Source of the DNA: Ascidiaceihabitans donghaensis
GTDB taxonomy: Bacteria > Pseudomonadota > Alphaproteobacteria > Rhodobacterales > Rhodobacteraceae
Length of the DNA: 64,000 nucleotides
Direction: 5' to 3'
NCBI RefSeq assembly: GCF_900302465.1
Contig: NZ_OMOR01000001.1
Location: forward strand, 1,736,001 to 1,800,000
In this document: positions 18,143-26,399 of the stretch, one piece after another
How positions within the stretch are numbered: position 1 is the first letter of the stretch
Layout: the number at the start of each line of letters is the position of its first letter
Program-made: the position numbers and the translations under genes
The notes under the pieces: model-generated
The model's database searches: none
Told to the model about the DNA's origin: nothing
Seen by the model: only the letters and a program-made list of their open reading frames with translations

Positions 18143-18823
18143 ATGGTAGCATTGGCAGCCCCCGAACGAACGACAAGCAGTGACGTGGTTTTTGAGGAAC
18201 TTTTTGGCAGAATCATTCGACTGGAATTGCTTCCGGGAACCAAAATATCGGAAACGGATGTCGCAAAGTCTTTCGGCTATTCACGCCAACCTGTCCGCGA
18301 AGCATTTACCCGACTTGCGCATCTCAATCTTCTCTTGGTGCGGCCGCAACGTGCGACCGTTGTTCGCCCCTTCTCGCGTCAACTGATTGCCAATGCACGT
18401 TTTGTGCGTGCCGCAGTAGAACTCGAAGTTGTTCGCGCCGCTTCACTGGATCGGGACAGATCCGTTGATGCCGCTTTGAACGCCAACCTTCGTGAACAGG
18501 CGGATGCAATTGCAAAAAGTGATGTCAGCCTGTTCCATGATCTTGATTATCAATTCCACAAGCTTCTTTGCGCCTCGGGGAAACAGGCGTTCGCGTTTGA
18601 GATCATCGCCGAGAACAAGGCGCAGGTTGATCGTTTATGCATGTTGGCCTTGACCAGCAAAGAAGCGATGGATGTTCTTTATGAAGATCATCAGAAGCTG
18701 TTGGCTGCGTTGTTCAGCGGCGATGCAGTAACAGCTGATACAGTGCTGCGCACACATCTTGACCGTCTGACCCCCACAGTCGAAGCGATTTACACTACCC
18801 ACAACGCATATTTTGATGAATAG
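18143..18823 (+). CDS. GntR-family regulator with FCD domain
   Basis: A 226-residue repressor-type regulator. The winged helix includes VFEELFGRIIRLELLPGTKI and SETDVAKSFGYSRQPVREAF, followed by LAHLNLLLVRPQRATVV. The C-terminal FCD domain shows HDLDYQFHKLLCASG and YEDHQKLLAALFSGD, the usual metal-binding His/Asp positions. FCD regulators commonly sense sugar acids, and this one is divergent from a uronate TRAP operon, so it probably controls that operon and itself. I took the ATG at 18143; a TTG start 18 bases earlier is possible. Confidence 0.9.
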   Translation: MVALAAPERTTSSDVVFEELFGRIIRLELLPGTKISETDVAKSFGYSRQPVREAFTRLAHLNLLLVRPQRATVVRPFSRQLIANARFVRAAVELEVVRAASLDRDRSVDAALNANLREQADAIAKSDVSLFHDLDYQFHKLLCASGKQAFAFEIIAENKAQVDRLCMLALTSKEAMDVLYEDHQKLLAALFSGDAVTADTVLRTHLDRLTPTVEAIYTTHNAYFDE

Positions 18824-19254
18824 ACCCGTTTGGCGCGTGTGCGGATCAGCGTTTCAATCTGTTGCGTTACCGTTCACCCCTGTGCAGGGCTGTAAGCCGC
18901 GTTTGTAAAGGGACTGGAGAAAATCCTGCCACAGGTGCAATTTCCAGCAGTGGTTCAATACACACTAAGCCTGAAACACGGGGCAGAGCGTCTGCCAAAG
19001 ATCTTTTTGGGCGCGTGAATGATTGGACGCCTTGGCTGTCAAAGAACTGATCTAACACAGCCCGGACAAACCGACGCTGTCGGACAAATAGCACAGCAAT
19101 TGGAATCTTGTGGTGCTTTCGAAAACCAGAACACGCCAATGAACCGAAACAAACAAGCCACCAAGTCGTTGGACTTAGCGGCTTATCGTAGCTTCGCCGG
19201 TAGGGATCGAACCTACGCCAAATTGATGAACGGTGCTTTCGCTTTGGCCTTCAG
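18824..19254. other. 431-bp gap with a tRNA T-arm-like fragment
   Basis: I see no convincing gene here; short frames lack start signals and family features. On the minus strand around 19199-19217 there is a T-arm-like sequence (GTAGG, TTCGATC, CCTAC) followed by CGGCGAA, as in the 3' end of a tRNA, but no matching 5' acceptor, D-arm or anticodon arm was found nearby. The ten bases GGTGCTTTCG occur twice (near 19112 and 19231). It may be debris of a tRNA-associated insertion. Confidence 0.4.
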
Positions 19255-20025
19255 TTAGAACTTGCCGTTGTCGTGGGCCATTTCGGTAGGGATGTCCGAA
19301 ATTACGTCCCAGTGTTCCACGATTTTGCCATCAGCGACGCGAAAGAGATCATAGAACGCGGTTGGCGTTTCGCCAAAGAACCCTTCAGATGCTGTCAGGA
19401 CAAAATTGCCTTCGGACACCACGAAATGCACGTCTGTGTAAACCATCTGTATGCCTTGTTCTGCCATGCCAGACAGGGCCGCGCCCAACCCATCCAACCC
19501 GTCAGCGATGTTGCTGTTGTGCTGTATGTATGTCTCGGTGGACAGGAAGTCAGTGATGCGTTCAACGTCACCATTTTTCAGAATGGTTTCCACAAAATCA
19601 GTCACCAGCGCTTTGTTTTTGGCGGTTTTGTCTAGATCGGTGACATCTGTGGGGCCGTCGGTCTGTGTGTGGCCCGATGGGTTTGGTGTGGTGATCGGGG
19701 TCAGATTATCCCAATGTTCCGCAACTTTGCCATTCTCGACGCGAAACACGTCAAAACCCACCAACGTGTCTGCCCCAAAGGCCTGCGCGTTGGTGTAGGT
19801 GGTGTGCATCACCACCATGTTGCCCTCAGCGATCACGCGGTGGGTTTCCACTTCGAAGCCGCTTTCCTTGAGGTCGGGGATGAGGCCAAGGAGCGGCGCT
19901 GCCCCTGTGGGCACGGCGGGGTTGTGCTGGATATAGTCCGGAGCCAGCAATTTCTCTGCTGCGGACGGGTCGAAGTTGATAAAGATGGCGGCAACTGCGT
20001 CCAGTACAATTTCTTTGGGTGACAT
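19255..20025 (-). CDS. Tandem SnoaL-like (NTF2 fold) protein
   Basis: A 256-residue protein made of two related halves. Each has the SnoaL-like pattern: AAEKLLAPDYIQHNPAVPTG with VFRVENGKVAEHWDNL in the first half (residues about 10-115), and FLSTETYIQHNSNIADG with LFRVADGKIVEHWDVI in the second (about 140-250). SnoaL-like proteins include small-molecule cyclases and isomerases and many of unknown role. The start at 20025 (MSPKEIVLDA) follows an AGGAG. It lies 35 bp downstream of the VOC gene on the same strand, so the two may be co-transcribed. Confidence 0.8.
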   Translation of the reverse strand: MSPKEIVLDAVAAIFINFDPSAAEKLLAPDYIQHNPAVPTGAAPLLGLIPDLKESGFEVETHRVIAEGNMVVMHTTYTNAQAFGADTLVGFDVFRVENGKVAEHWDNLTPITTPNPSGHTQTDGPTDVTDLDKTAKNKALVTDFVETILKNGDVERITDFLSTETYIQHNSNIADGLDGLGAALSGMAEQGIQMVYTDVHFVVSEGNFVLTASEGFFGETPTAFYDLFRVADGKIVEHWDVISDIPTEMAHDNGKF

Positions 20026-20060
20026 TGGATTACTCCTGTTTGGTTTCGTTGAAATGCGGG

Positions 20061-20855
20061 TCACGCAACGGGGGATCGGGATGCGGTGATGATGAATTCT
20101 GTTCCCCAAGGATCGACGCGCCGACCGGATTTGAGGGTTTCTGGCTTTGCGTGCACCTCAATGCTTGCGACACCGGTGCTGCCTTCGGATCTGGTTTTAG
20201 CCCCTTGGGACTGCCATTGATTGACGGCGAGGTGGTGGTGGTATCCACCCGATCCGAACCACTTTGCTGACGGGAGTTCGAAAGTTTGCACCATTCCGAT
20301 TTCGGTGCAGATGAACTTCGCGGCTTCAGCAACATCACCCACACGCAGGTGGACGTGACCTATCACTGTGCCTTGTGGTGCACCGTTCCATGGGGCCGCG
20401 TGTTTTGTGAGCGCTTTCAGGTCAAGCGGCCGTGTCGTCATCAGGATTTCGTCACCGTTGCGTTTCCATGTATCGCGCGGAAGATCACGATAAATTTCGA
20501 TCCCGTTGCCTTCAGGATCGTTCAGATATAGCGCCTCGCTGACACCGTGATGCGATGTGCCATCAAGCCGGACGCCCATGTTATCTGCATGGTTCAGCCA
20601 TGCACCAAGATCCTTCTGGGCCGGCACCAGAAAGGCTGTATGAAACAGTCCAGCTTCCCTTGGGTGGGTTTTCGCCATGCGGTCTTTGCGCAGTTCAATC
20701 AAAACGGCGCCGTCTACGCCCAATAGAGCATTTTCGCCGCTGCGTTCGATCAACCCAAGGCCAATGATGTTTTCATAAAAAGCGGCGGTTTTATCCAGAT
20801 CGCGGACGGTCAATGCGACCTGACCGATCGAGATGGGGGCGTCGGATGTTGCCAT
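20061..20855 (-). CDS. VOC-family protein (CatE-like, two glyoxalase domains)
   Basis: A 264-residue protein with two vicinal-oxygen-chelate modules. The first holds IGQVALTVRDLDKTAAFYEN and GLFHTAFLVP; the second holds IGHVHLRVGDVAEAAKFICT and GSGGYHHHLAVNQW. ALYLNDPEGNGIEIYRDLPR is the conserved Glu region of catechol 2,3-dioxygenase-like proteins (CatE in Bacillus). Metal-binding His and Glu are in place, so ring cleavage or a glyoxalase-type reaction is possible. It is divergent from a LysR regulator at 20959. Confidence 0.85.
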   Translation of the reverse strand: MATSDAPISIGQVALTVRDLDKTAAFYENIIGLGLIERSGENALLGVDGAVLIELRKDRMAKTHPREAGLFHTAFLVPAQKDLGAWLNHADNMGVRLDGTSHHGVSEALYLNDPEGNGIEIYRDLPRDTWKRNGDEILMTTRPLDLKALTKHAAPWNGAPQGTVIGHVHLRVGDVAEAAKFICTEIGMVQTFELPSAKWFGSGGYHHHLAVNQWQSQGAKTRSEGSTGVASIEVHAKPETLKSGRRVDPWGTEFIITASRSPVA

Positions 20856-20958
20856 GAACGTGTCTCCTGCATTTCAGCTCAGTGGAAACTTAGTCATGGT
20901 TTTTTCTCTATGAAATGGCGATAAGCGGGAAGGTGTATCGCGTATTCGGAGATAGTGA

Positions 20959-21840
20959 ATGGATCGGCTAGATGGAATGCAGAGCTTCGTCGCGGTTGTG
21001 GAAACGGGTTCCTTTGCAGCTGCTGGTCAGCGGCTTAACATTTCGAACAAGCTTGTCAGCAAACGGGTTGCGCAGTTAGAGAACCATCTTGGCATGACCT
21101 TGCTGCACCGCACCACGCGGTCCATGTCCCTAACCCATGAGGGTGAGCGATACCTGGAAGGGGCACGGCGCGTTCTTTTGGAATTGGAACAACTGGACTC
21201 CGAATTTGAAGGCTCTGACGGGTTAAGTGGCATCGTGCGCGTTGCCGCACCGCTTACTTATGGAGATACCGCAGTTGCGTCGGCCGCAGACAAGTTTGTC
21301 AAAGAGCATCCGAATGTGACGGTCGAGCTTGACCTGTCAGATCATCAGGTTGATCTGGCAAAAGGTGGGTTTGATATTGCTATCCGGATTGGCGATCTGA
21401 GCGATTCAAGTCTGATCGTCCGCAAACTGGGCGAAACGCACATGAAAGTGGTCGCAGCGCCGTCTTACATCGCGCGACATGGCAAACCCGAGCACCCCAT
21501 TCACCTTGGCGAACATATCTGCATTAGAGATTCAAACAATCCGGACCCAAACCGTTGGCCGTTTCAGATCGAAGGTCAGCAGATGCTGGTGCCTGTAACG
21601 GGTCCGTTTCTGGCCAACAGCCCGCCAGCCTGTCTTGTTCCGACACTGACAGGTCAAGGGATATTCATTTGCCCAGACATATTTTTGGGTGACACCTTGG
21701 AAACGGGGCATTTGGTTGAGCTTTTTGCGGGTTATCAGTCTCGCACATTGCCAATTCAAGCGGTGCAACTGCCGTCTGCATTCCGCAAGCCACGTGTGAA
21801 GGCATTTGTCGAATTTATGAAACGGGAAATCGGATCATAG
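20959..21840 (+). CDS. LysR-family transcriptional regulator
   Basis: A 293-residue LysR regulator. The N terminus MDRLDGMQSFVAVVETGSFA and the helix-turn-helix AAGQRLNISNKLVSKRVAQL are standard, and the LHRTTRSMSLTHEGERYL stretch is typical of the DsdC/AaeR-like group that often acts on neighbouring redox genes. The effector domain (residues 90-290) is complete. Divergent from the VOC-SnoaL pair, with 103 bp between starts, which is the most likely target; the GST operon begins downstream and has its own palindrome. Confidence 0.9.
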   Translation: MDRLDGMQSFVAVVETGSFAAAGQRLNISNKLVSKRVAQLENHLGMTLLHRTTRSMSLTHEGERYLEGARRVLLELEQLDSEFEGSDGLSGIVRVAAPLTYGDTAVASAADKFVKEHPNVTVELDLSDHQVDLAKGGFDIAIRIGDLSDSSLIVRKLGETHMKVVAAPSYIARHGKPEHPIHLGEHICIRDSNNPDPNRWPFQIEGQQMLVPVTGPFLANSPPACLVPTLTGQGIFICPDIFLGDTLETGHLVELFAGYQSRTLPIQAVQLPSAFRKPRVKAFVEFMKREIGS

Positions 21841-21950
21841 TGTGCAAGGACAGTTGCTTGCATCTTCCGGGGCTGTGGCCATTTCTTGCCCCTTACAACT
21901 TCACAGTTATGTGATCGGAACCCAGAAAAACGCTCTTGTCGAAGCTATCT

Positions 21951-21964
21951 ACCTACTAGTAGGT
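21951..21964. promoter_or_regulatory. Perfect palindrome ACCTACTAGTAGGT before the GST gene
   Basis: The 14 bases read the same on both strands and are centred 35 bases before the GST start, in the position of a promoter. TetR-family repressors bind palindromes of this kind, and the last gene of the same operon (25066) is a TetR regulator, so autoregulation of the operon is the simplest reading. Confidence 0.65.
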
Positions 21965-21992
21965 TAAGTTATCAGCAACTGGAGATACTCAC

Positions 21993-22613
21993 ATGAAAAT
22001 ATTTGACACAGAGGGTTTTCCGAACCCGGCCCGCGTGCGCATCGCGCTTGCGGAAAAAGGCGCAACGGACAAGGTCGACTTTATCGCGGTAGACGTCATG
22101 GGCGGCGAACACCGCACCGATGCGTTCAAAGCAATGAACCCGGATGCAACGGTTCCCTGCCTGGAATTGGCGGACGGCACCCACATTTCGCAGTGCAATG
22201 CGATCACGGAATACATCGATGGCCATTTTGAGGGCCCATCGCTGACAGGAACAACGCCAAAGCAGCGGGCGCAAATTTCGATGATGAACCTGCGTGCCGA
22301 AAATGGTCTTTTGAATGCCGTTGGAACTTATTTCCACCACGCTACGCCTGGTCTTGGGCCTGATCTGGAAACGGATCAATGCGCAGTGTGGGGCAACAGG
22401 CAAAAAGAAACCGCAACACAGACAATGACATATCTTGATGAAGTTCTGGCAGATAACGACTACCTTGCCGGAGCGGAATTTTCGGTTGCGGATATAACGG
22501 CTTTTGCGGGTCTCGCTTTTGCAGACTTTGCCAAAGTGGAGATCCCGGAAAGCCTGTCGCATCTGACGGCGTGGCGGGCAAAAGTGGCCTCTCGGCCTAG
22601 CATCGCCGGCTAA
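21993..22613 (+). CDS. Glutathione S-transferase
   Basis: A 206-residue soluble GST. The thioredoxin-like domain begins KIFDTEGFPNPARVRIALAE and includes the cis-Pro and Glu-Ser-like glutathione site (ATVPCLELADGTHISQCNAI), followed by the alpha-helical domain with YLAGAEFSVADITAFAGLAF. The Asp in VADITA is the conserved N-capping residue of the GST core. First gene of a five-gene operon that ends with its probable repressor; substrate unknown, but conjugation of an electrophile fits the neighbours. Confidence 0.9.
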   Translation: MKIFDTEGFPNPARVRIALAEKGATDKVDFIAVDVMGGEHRTDAFKAMNPDATVPCLELADGTHISQCNAITEYIDGHFEGPSLTGTTPKQRAQISMMNLRAENGLLNAVGTYFHHATPGLGPDLETDQCAVWGNRQKETATQTMTYLDEVLADNDYLAGAEFSVADITAFAGLAFADFAKVEIPESLSHLTAWRAKVASRPSIAG

Positions 22614-22648
22614 AAAGCCGTTCTACTTAGGTTGAAAAGGACAATATC

Positions 22649-23317
22649 ATGGAACTGAATGCAGATTTTAAGACGCGGGTCGTGGTTCACTCTGAACAGC
22701 TTGAGTGGAACGCGTCACCCATGCCGGGTGTGGACCGGCGTATGCTGGACCGCATCGGCGGAGAGGTGGCACGGGCCACGACAATTGTGCGCTATGCACC
22801 TCAAAGCAAATTTTCCGAGCATACACACACAGGCGGTGAAGAATTCATTGTGCTGGACGGGGTATTCCAAGATGAGCATGGCGACTTTCCCGCGGGCACT
22901 TACGTGCGCAACCCACCGACGACCGCGCATACACCGGGATCGGCGCTGGGGTGTACGATATTTGTGAAATTGTGGCAGTTCGATATGAACGACCGAAACC
23001 AGTTTCGCAAAACCATGGCGGATGAATTGGCAGCACCTGTCGACGGTGTCGCCACAGCTGAACTGCACCGTGATGCGCGCGAAACCGTGACCTACAGCCA
23101 GTTGGACGCGGGGGCGAAGCTTGAAAGTTCGGACGCGGGCGGCATCGAGGTTCTGGTGATTGCAGGCTCCGTGTCCGAGGGTGGCGATACGCTGGGCAAG
23201 GGGGCTTGGCTACGTTTGCCAGAAGGGGCACCTTTGACAGCGACGGCCGGCTCTGATGGCGCGAAGCTCTGGATGAAAACTGGCCATCTGCCACATGCCA
23301 AACCGCCGGCTGTCTGA
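22649..23317 (+). CDS. ChrR-type cupin protein
   Basis: A 222-residue protein with a cupin fold like the C-terminal domain of the anti-sigma factor ChrR. The metal-binding motif is [20 protein letters not shown], with [20 protein letters not shown] next; a weaker second cupin repeat follows (residues about 130-215). The zinc-binding anti-sigma domain of true ChrR is absent, so it is not expected to bind a sigma factor. Its last base is the first base of the following SDR gene. Such stand-alone ChrR cupins often accompany oxidative-stress or detoxification genes. Confidence 0.82.
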   Translation: MELNADFKTRVVVHSEQLEWNASPMPGVDRRMLDRIGGEVARATTIVRYAPQSKFSEHTHTGGEEFIVLDGVFQDEHGDFPAGTYVRNPPTTAHTPGSALGCTIFVKLWQFDMNDRNQFRKTMADELAAPVDGVATAELHRDARETVTYSQLDAGAKLESSDAGGIEVLVIAGSVSEGGDTLGKGAWLRLPEGAPLTATAGSDGAKLWMKTGHLPHAKPPAV

Positions 23318-24000
23318 TGGGAACGCATAAACCTTTGGTTCTTGTGGCCGGGGCAGGGGCTGGTCTTGGCCAGTCCCTGTTGGCGCGGTTTGAACAGGGC
23401 GGGTTTACGCCCGTGGGTCTGGGACGGTCACGCCCTGTCAGGCCTGTCGGTGATTTTCAAACATTGGATTTAACCGACGAGGCAGCTGTTCCCGCGGTGA
23501 TCGCGGACCTCATCGCGAAATACGGACCGCCAAAAGTTGTTGTGCACAACACTGCGGAACTGGTCATCGCGCCTTTCGCGCAAACATCACTTGCGGACTA
23601 TCGCCGCACATGGGCGTCGATGGTGCAGTCTGCCGTATTGGTCGCAGAGGCCACGGTGCAGCCGATGGTGGATGCAGGTGGTGGGACATTCATTGTGTCA
23701 GGGGCCACGGCGTCTTTGCGCGGGGGGGCGAAGTTTTCGGCGTTTGCCAGTGCCAAGTTTGCGTTGCGCGGCCTGACGCAGTCCCTTGCGCGTGAATTTC
23801 AGCCTGCAGGGGTACACGTCTGCCACGCCATTCTGGATGGGATCATCGACACAGCGCGATCGCGCGATTTGCACAGCCTTGATCCTGCCAAAATGATGAG
23901 ACCCGAAGACATTGCCGAAGCCTATTGGCAGTTGGCCCATCAACCAAAGTCGACATGGACGCACGAGCTTGATCTGCGTCCGGCCTCCGAAGGGTTCTAA
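23317..24000 (+). CDS. Short-chain dehydrogenase
   Basis: A 227-residue SDR with the cofactor motif in VLVAGAGAGLGQSLLARFEQ, VVVHNTAEL in place of the usual NNAG, a Ser in FIVSGATASLRGG and FASAKFALRG where YxxxK is expected. The catalytic Tyr therefore appears to be Phe (FASAK), which would impair normal SDR catalysis. It is the third gene of the operon, overlapping the cupin gene by one base and lying three bases from the FAD gene. Confidence 0.78.
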   Translation: MGTHKPLVLVAGAGAGLGQSLLARFEQGGFTPVGLGRSRPVRPVGDFQTLDLTDEAAVPAVIADLIAKYGPPKVVVHNTAELVIAPFAQTSLADYRRTWASMVQSAVLVAEATVQPMVDAGGGTFIVSGATASLRGGAKFSAFASAKFALRGLTQSLAREFQPAGVHVCHAILDGIIDTARSRDLHSLDPAKMMRPEDIAEAYWQLAHQPKSTWTHELDLRPASEGF

Positions 24001-24003
24001 CGT

Positions 24004-25050
24004 ATGAAAACATTGATTGTGGGCGGGGGGCTGTCTGGTCTGGCACTTGCCCAAGCACTTGAGGCCCAAGGCGCTGATTATCTGGTGGTTGAGGCGCGGT
24101 CACGGTTCGGCGGCCGAATTCTGACGCACCGTGATGCAGGCGGGTACTTTGACATGGGTCCTGCGTGGTTCTGGCCCGGTCAGCCGCGTATTGCAGCCAT
24201 GATCGCGCGATTTAATCTGCAAAAATTCGACCAGTTTGCCGATGGTGTGCTGACCTTTGAAAACGAACATGGTCAGGTCCAGCGCGGTCAGGGGCTTTCA
24301 TCCATGGAAGGGTCGTGGCGGCTTGTCGGGGGATTGGGCGCGTTGACAGACGTGCTGGCCGACGGCCTTCCCGAAGGTCGCAAACGGCGAAATGCGGTGG
24401 TGACGCGGCTGGAACATCTGGAGGGCCACTGCATCGCCACGCTGTCCAACAATGAGACAATCCGCGCCGACCGCGTTGTGCTTGCGTTGCCGCCACGCGT
24501 TGCCGCGCAGATTGAATTTTTCCCTGCTTTGCCTGTTGCTACACTCCAAACCATGCAGGGTGTGGCCACGTGGATGGCGGGGCAGGCCAAGGCTGTTGCT
24601 GTTTACGACCGGCCATTCTGGCGCGATGACGGGTTATCGGGCGACGCCATGAGCCGCAAAGGACCTATGGTCGAAATCCACGACGCGTCGCCCGCAACGG
24701 GTGGACCTTATGCCTTGTTTGGATTTATCGGCGTTCCACCCAATGGCCGTGCAGATGAACACATATTACGTCAGCACTTAACGGCACAATTGGTCAGACT
24801 GTTCGGACCACAAGCAGCCGAGCCCCGCCAGCTTTACGTTAAAGACTGGGCGTTTGACCCGTTCACCGCGACCGAGGCAGACAAAGCCCCGCTTTATGCG
24901 CATCCCACATACGGGTTGGCCGAGGCTATGACAGATCTTTGGGACGGCAAATTGCACTTCGCCGGGACCGAAGTTGCCCCGGTTTTTGGCGGCTATATCG
25001 AAGGTGCTTTGGAAGCTGCGGAAAATGTTCTAAGTACGCTTAACTTTTAA
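24004..25050 (+). CDS. FAD-dependent amine oxidase-like oxidoreductase
   Basis: A 348-residue flavoprotein. The dinucleotide-binding motif is at the very start (LIVGGGLSGLALAQALEAQG), with the GG motif ARSRFGGRI soon after, and the C-terminal FAD motif is LHFAGTEVAPVFGGYIEGAL. This is the flavin-containing amine oxidase/protoporphyrinogen oxidase layout. It is shorter than monoamine oxidases (about 450 residues), so the substrate domain is reduced. The substrate is unknown; the operon partners are a GST, a cupin and an SDR. Confidence 0.82.
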   Translation: MKTLIVGGGLSGLALAQALEAQGADYLVVEARSRFGGRILTHRDAGGYFDMGPAWFWPGQPRIAAMIARFNLQKFDQFADGVLTFENEHGQVQRGQGLSSMEGSWRLVGGLGALTDVLADGLPEGRKRRNAVVTRLEHLEGHCIATLSNNETIRADRVVLALPPRVAAQIEFFPALPVATLQTMQGVATWMAGQAKAVAVYDRPFWRDDGLSGDAMSRKGPMVEIHDASPATGGPYALFGFIGVPPNGRADEHILRQHLTAQLVRLFGPQAAEPRQLYVKDWAFDPFTATEADKAPLYAHPTYGLAEAMTDLWDGKLHFAGTEVAPVFGGYIEGALEAAENVLSTLNF

Positions 25051-25065
25051 AACCGGACTTAGAAC

Positions 25066-25635
25066 ATGGCCAAAGACACAAAAACCAATCTTTTGGATTC
25101 GGCAGAGCAGGCTGCGCGAACGCGTGGTTTTGACGGGTTTAGCTATGCGGATCTGGCGGCAGATGTCGGGATCACAAAGGCCAGTATCCATCACCATTTC
25201 TCAAACAAGGCGACATTGGCTGTGGCTTTGATGCAGCGATATTATTCGGATTTGGAAACGGCCTGCGCCGAGATTGATCAAGACCAGACAACCGGTGCGG
25301 CACGTCTTGAAGCGCTGGTTTTGCGGTATCGTGGTGCGCTTGATGACGGGCAAAGCCTGTGTCTTTGCGTGTCTTTTTCCACAAGCATCCAAAGCCTGTC
25401 TGCCGAAACGATAGCGGAAATGAACCGCTTTAGATCGATGATGATTGATTGGCTGGCCAAGACATTTGCGCAAGGCAAGGACGACGGAACCATAAAAGAC
25501 GTTGCGGATCCAATGGCCGAAGCGGCCGCCACCCTTCCTTTGTTAGAAGGCGCACAACTTGCGGCCCGCGTGGCGCAAAATACCGAGCGCTTCGACACTG
25601 CAATGCATGTGTTGTCTACACGTTTATACACGTAG
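25066..25635 (+). CDS. TetR-family repressor, last gene of the GST operon
   Basis: A 189-residue TetR regulator. The DNA-binding helices are DGFSYADLAADVGITKASIH followed by HHFSNKATLAVALMQRYY. The C-terminal domain shows MNRFRSMMIDWLAKTF and LEGAQLAARVAQNT, typical of the TetR subgroup that controls redox-enzyme operons (for example NemR-like). Only 15 bp separate it from the FAD gene. Probably represses the operon by binding the palindrome at 21951, released by a reactive electrophile. Confidence 0.88.
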   Translation: MAKDTKTNLLDSAEQAARTRGFDGFSYADLAADVGITKASIHHHFSNKATLAVALMQRYYSDLETACAEIDQDQTTGAARLEALVLRYRGALDDGQSLCLCVSFSTSIQSLSAETIAEMNRFRSMMIDWLAKTFAQGKDDGTIKDVADPMAEAAATLPLLEGAQLAARVAQNTERFDTAMHVLSTRLYT

Positions 25636-25676
25636 GTCGGAATACGTCTTTGTCCGCACATTGCCCCCCAAGGCGT

Positions 25677-26300
25677 TTAGACCTGCTTGAACGACAAAAG
25701 ATCATCTTGCAGCCTTTTCACGAATATCTGTAGCAAGGTCTCTGCCATTTCCGCATCTTCCGTCACAGCAAGGCGGGTTAACGAACCTGTCAGATGCGCA
25801 TTTAGAAAAAGAACAACCTTAAGGCGCTTATGGTCTTGCTGTGAAACAAAGGGCTTCATGTGTTCAAACATCATCGCCCCGTTTGTGCGGCTGTCCTCTT
25901 GGTCCAGAGCTTGAAGTTTTTTGTCGCCCTGCGTTGAACCCAGAATATCGCGCATCACGGGTTCGTCTTTCAAAAATTGATAGTAACCGCGCACCATCTG
26001 GTCAATGCGGCCGGATGCGTCATCAAGGCTTTGGATGCCCTCCATTTGCGCCTGCAATGCCGTGTGCATCTGCTGCATGATATCTGTGACCAGTGTGTAT
26101 ATGACCGCACTTTTATTGGGGAAAAACTGGTAAACGGTCCCGATAGGAACACCGGCGCGGTGTGCGAGGACGCTCATTTTCATCCCGTCGCTGCCAATTT
26201 CGGAAATGATATCGCGTGCCGCATCCAAGATCGCTTCGACCCGCGCTTTGCTGCGGGCTTGCACGGGGCGCTTGCGCACTTCGATAGGGGTATCCGACAT
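25677..26300 (-). CDS. TetR-family regulator
   Basis: A 207-residue TetR regulator starting at the ATG at 26300 (MSDTPIEVRKRPVQARSKAR). The helix-turn-helix is MSVLAHRAGVPIGTVYQFFP, followed by NKSAVIYTLV. The ligand domain has no recognisable specificity. It is divergent from the FMO gene; the 99-bp gap holds similar, oppositely oriented sequences (see 26341-26388). Its 3' end converges with the other TetR gene, 41 bp apart. Confidence 0.88.
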   Translation of the reverse strand: MSDTPIEVRKRPVQARSKARVEAILDAARDIISEIGSDGMKMSVLAHRAGVPIGTVYQFFPNKSAVIYTLVTDIMQQMHTALQAQMEGIQSLDDASGRIDQMVRGYYQFLKDEPVMRDILGSTQGDKKLQALDQEDSRTNGAMMFEHMKPFVSQQDHKRLKVVLFLNAHLTGSLTRLAVTEDAEMAETLLQIFVKRLQDDLLSFKQV

Positions 26301-26340
26301 GGCGGTTTTTCCAAACTTCACAAAATATGTTGATTTTTAA

Positions 26341-26388
26341 AATATGAGCATCTATCACATTAGTCAAATATGACACTTACTCACATTG
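26341..26388. promoter_or_regulatory. Imperfect inverted repeat between TetR and FMO genes
   Basis: AATATGAGCATCTATCA (from 26341) resembles the complement of TGACACTTACTCACATT (ending near 26388), which reads AATGTGAGTAAGTGTCA: 11 of 17 positions agree. The location between two divergent starts suits an operator for the TetR regulator. The match is imperfect and was found by eye. Confidence 0.4.
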
Positions 26389-26399
26389 AGGGGGATGAG

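Noticed and set aside
18862-19139. Opposed short frames in the gap after the GntR gene
   Set aside because: Neither has a start signal or recognisable domain; the minus-strand frame looked briefly like transposase debris but no motif supports it.
21840-21990. Possible small gene between LysR and GST
   Set aside because: No frame with a start and ribosome site; the region is better explained as promoter with the 14-bp palindrome.
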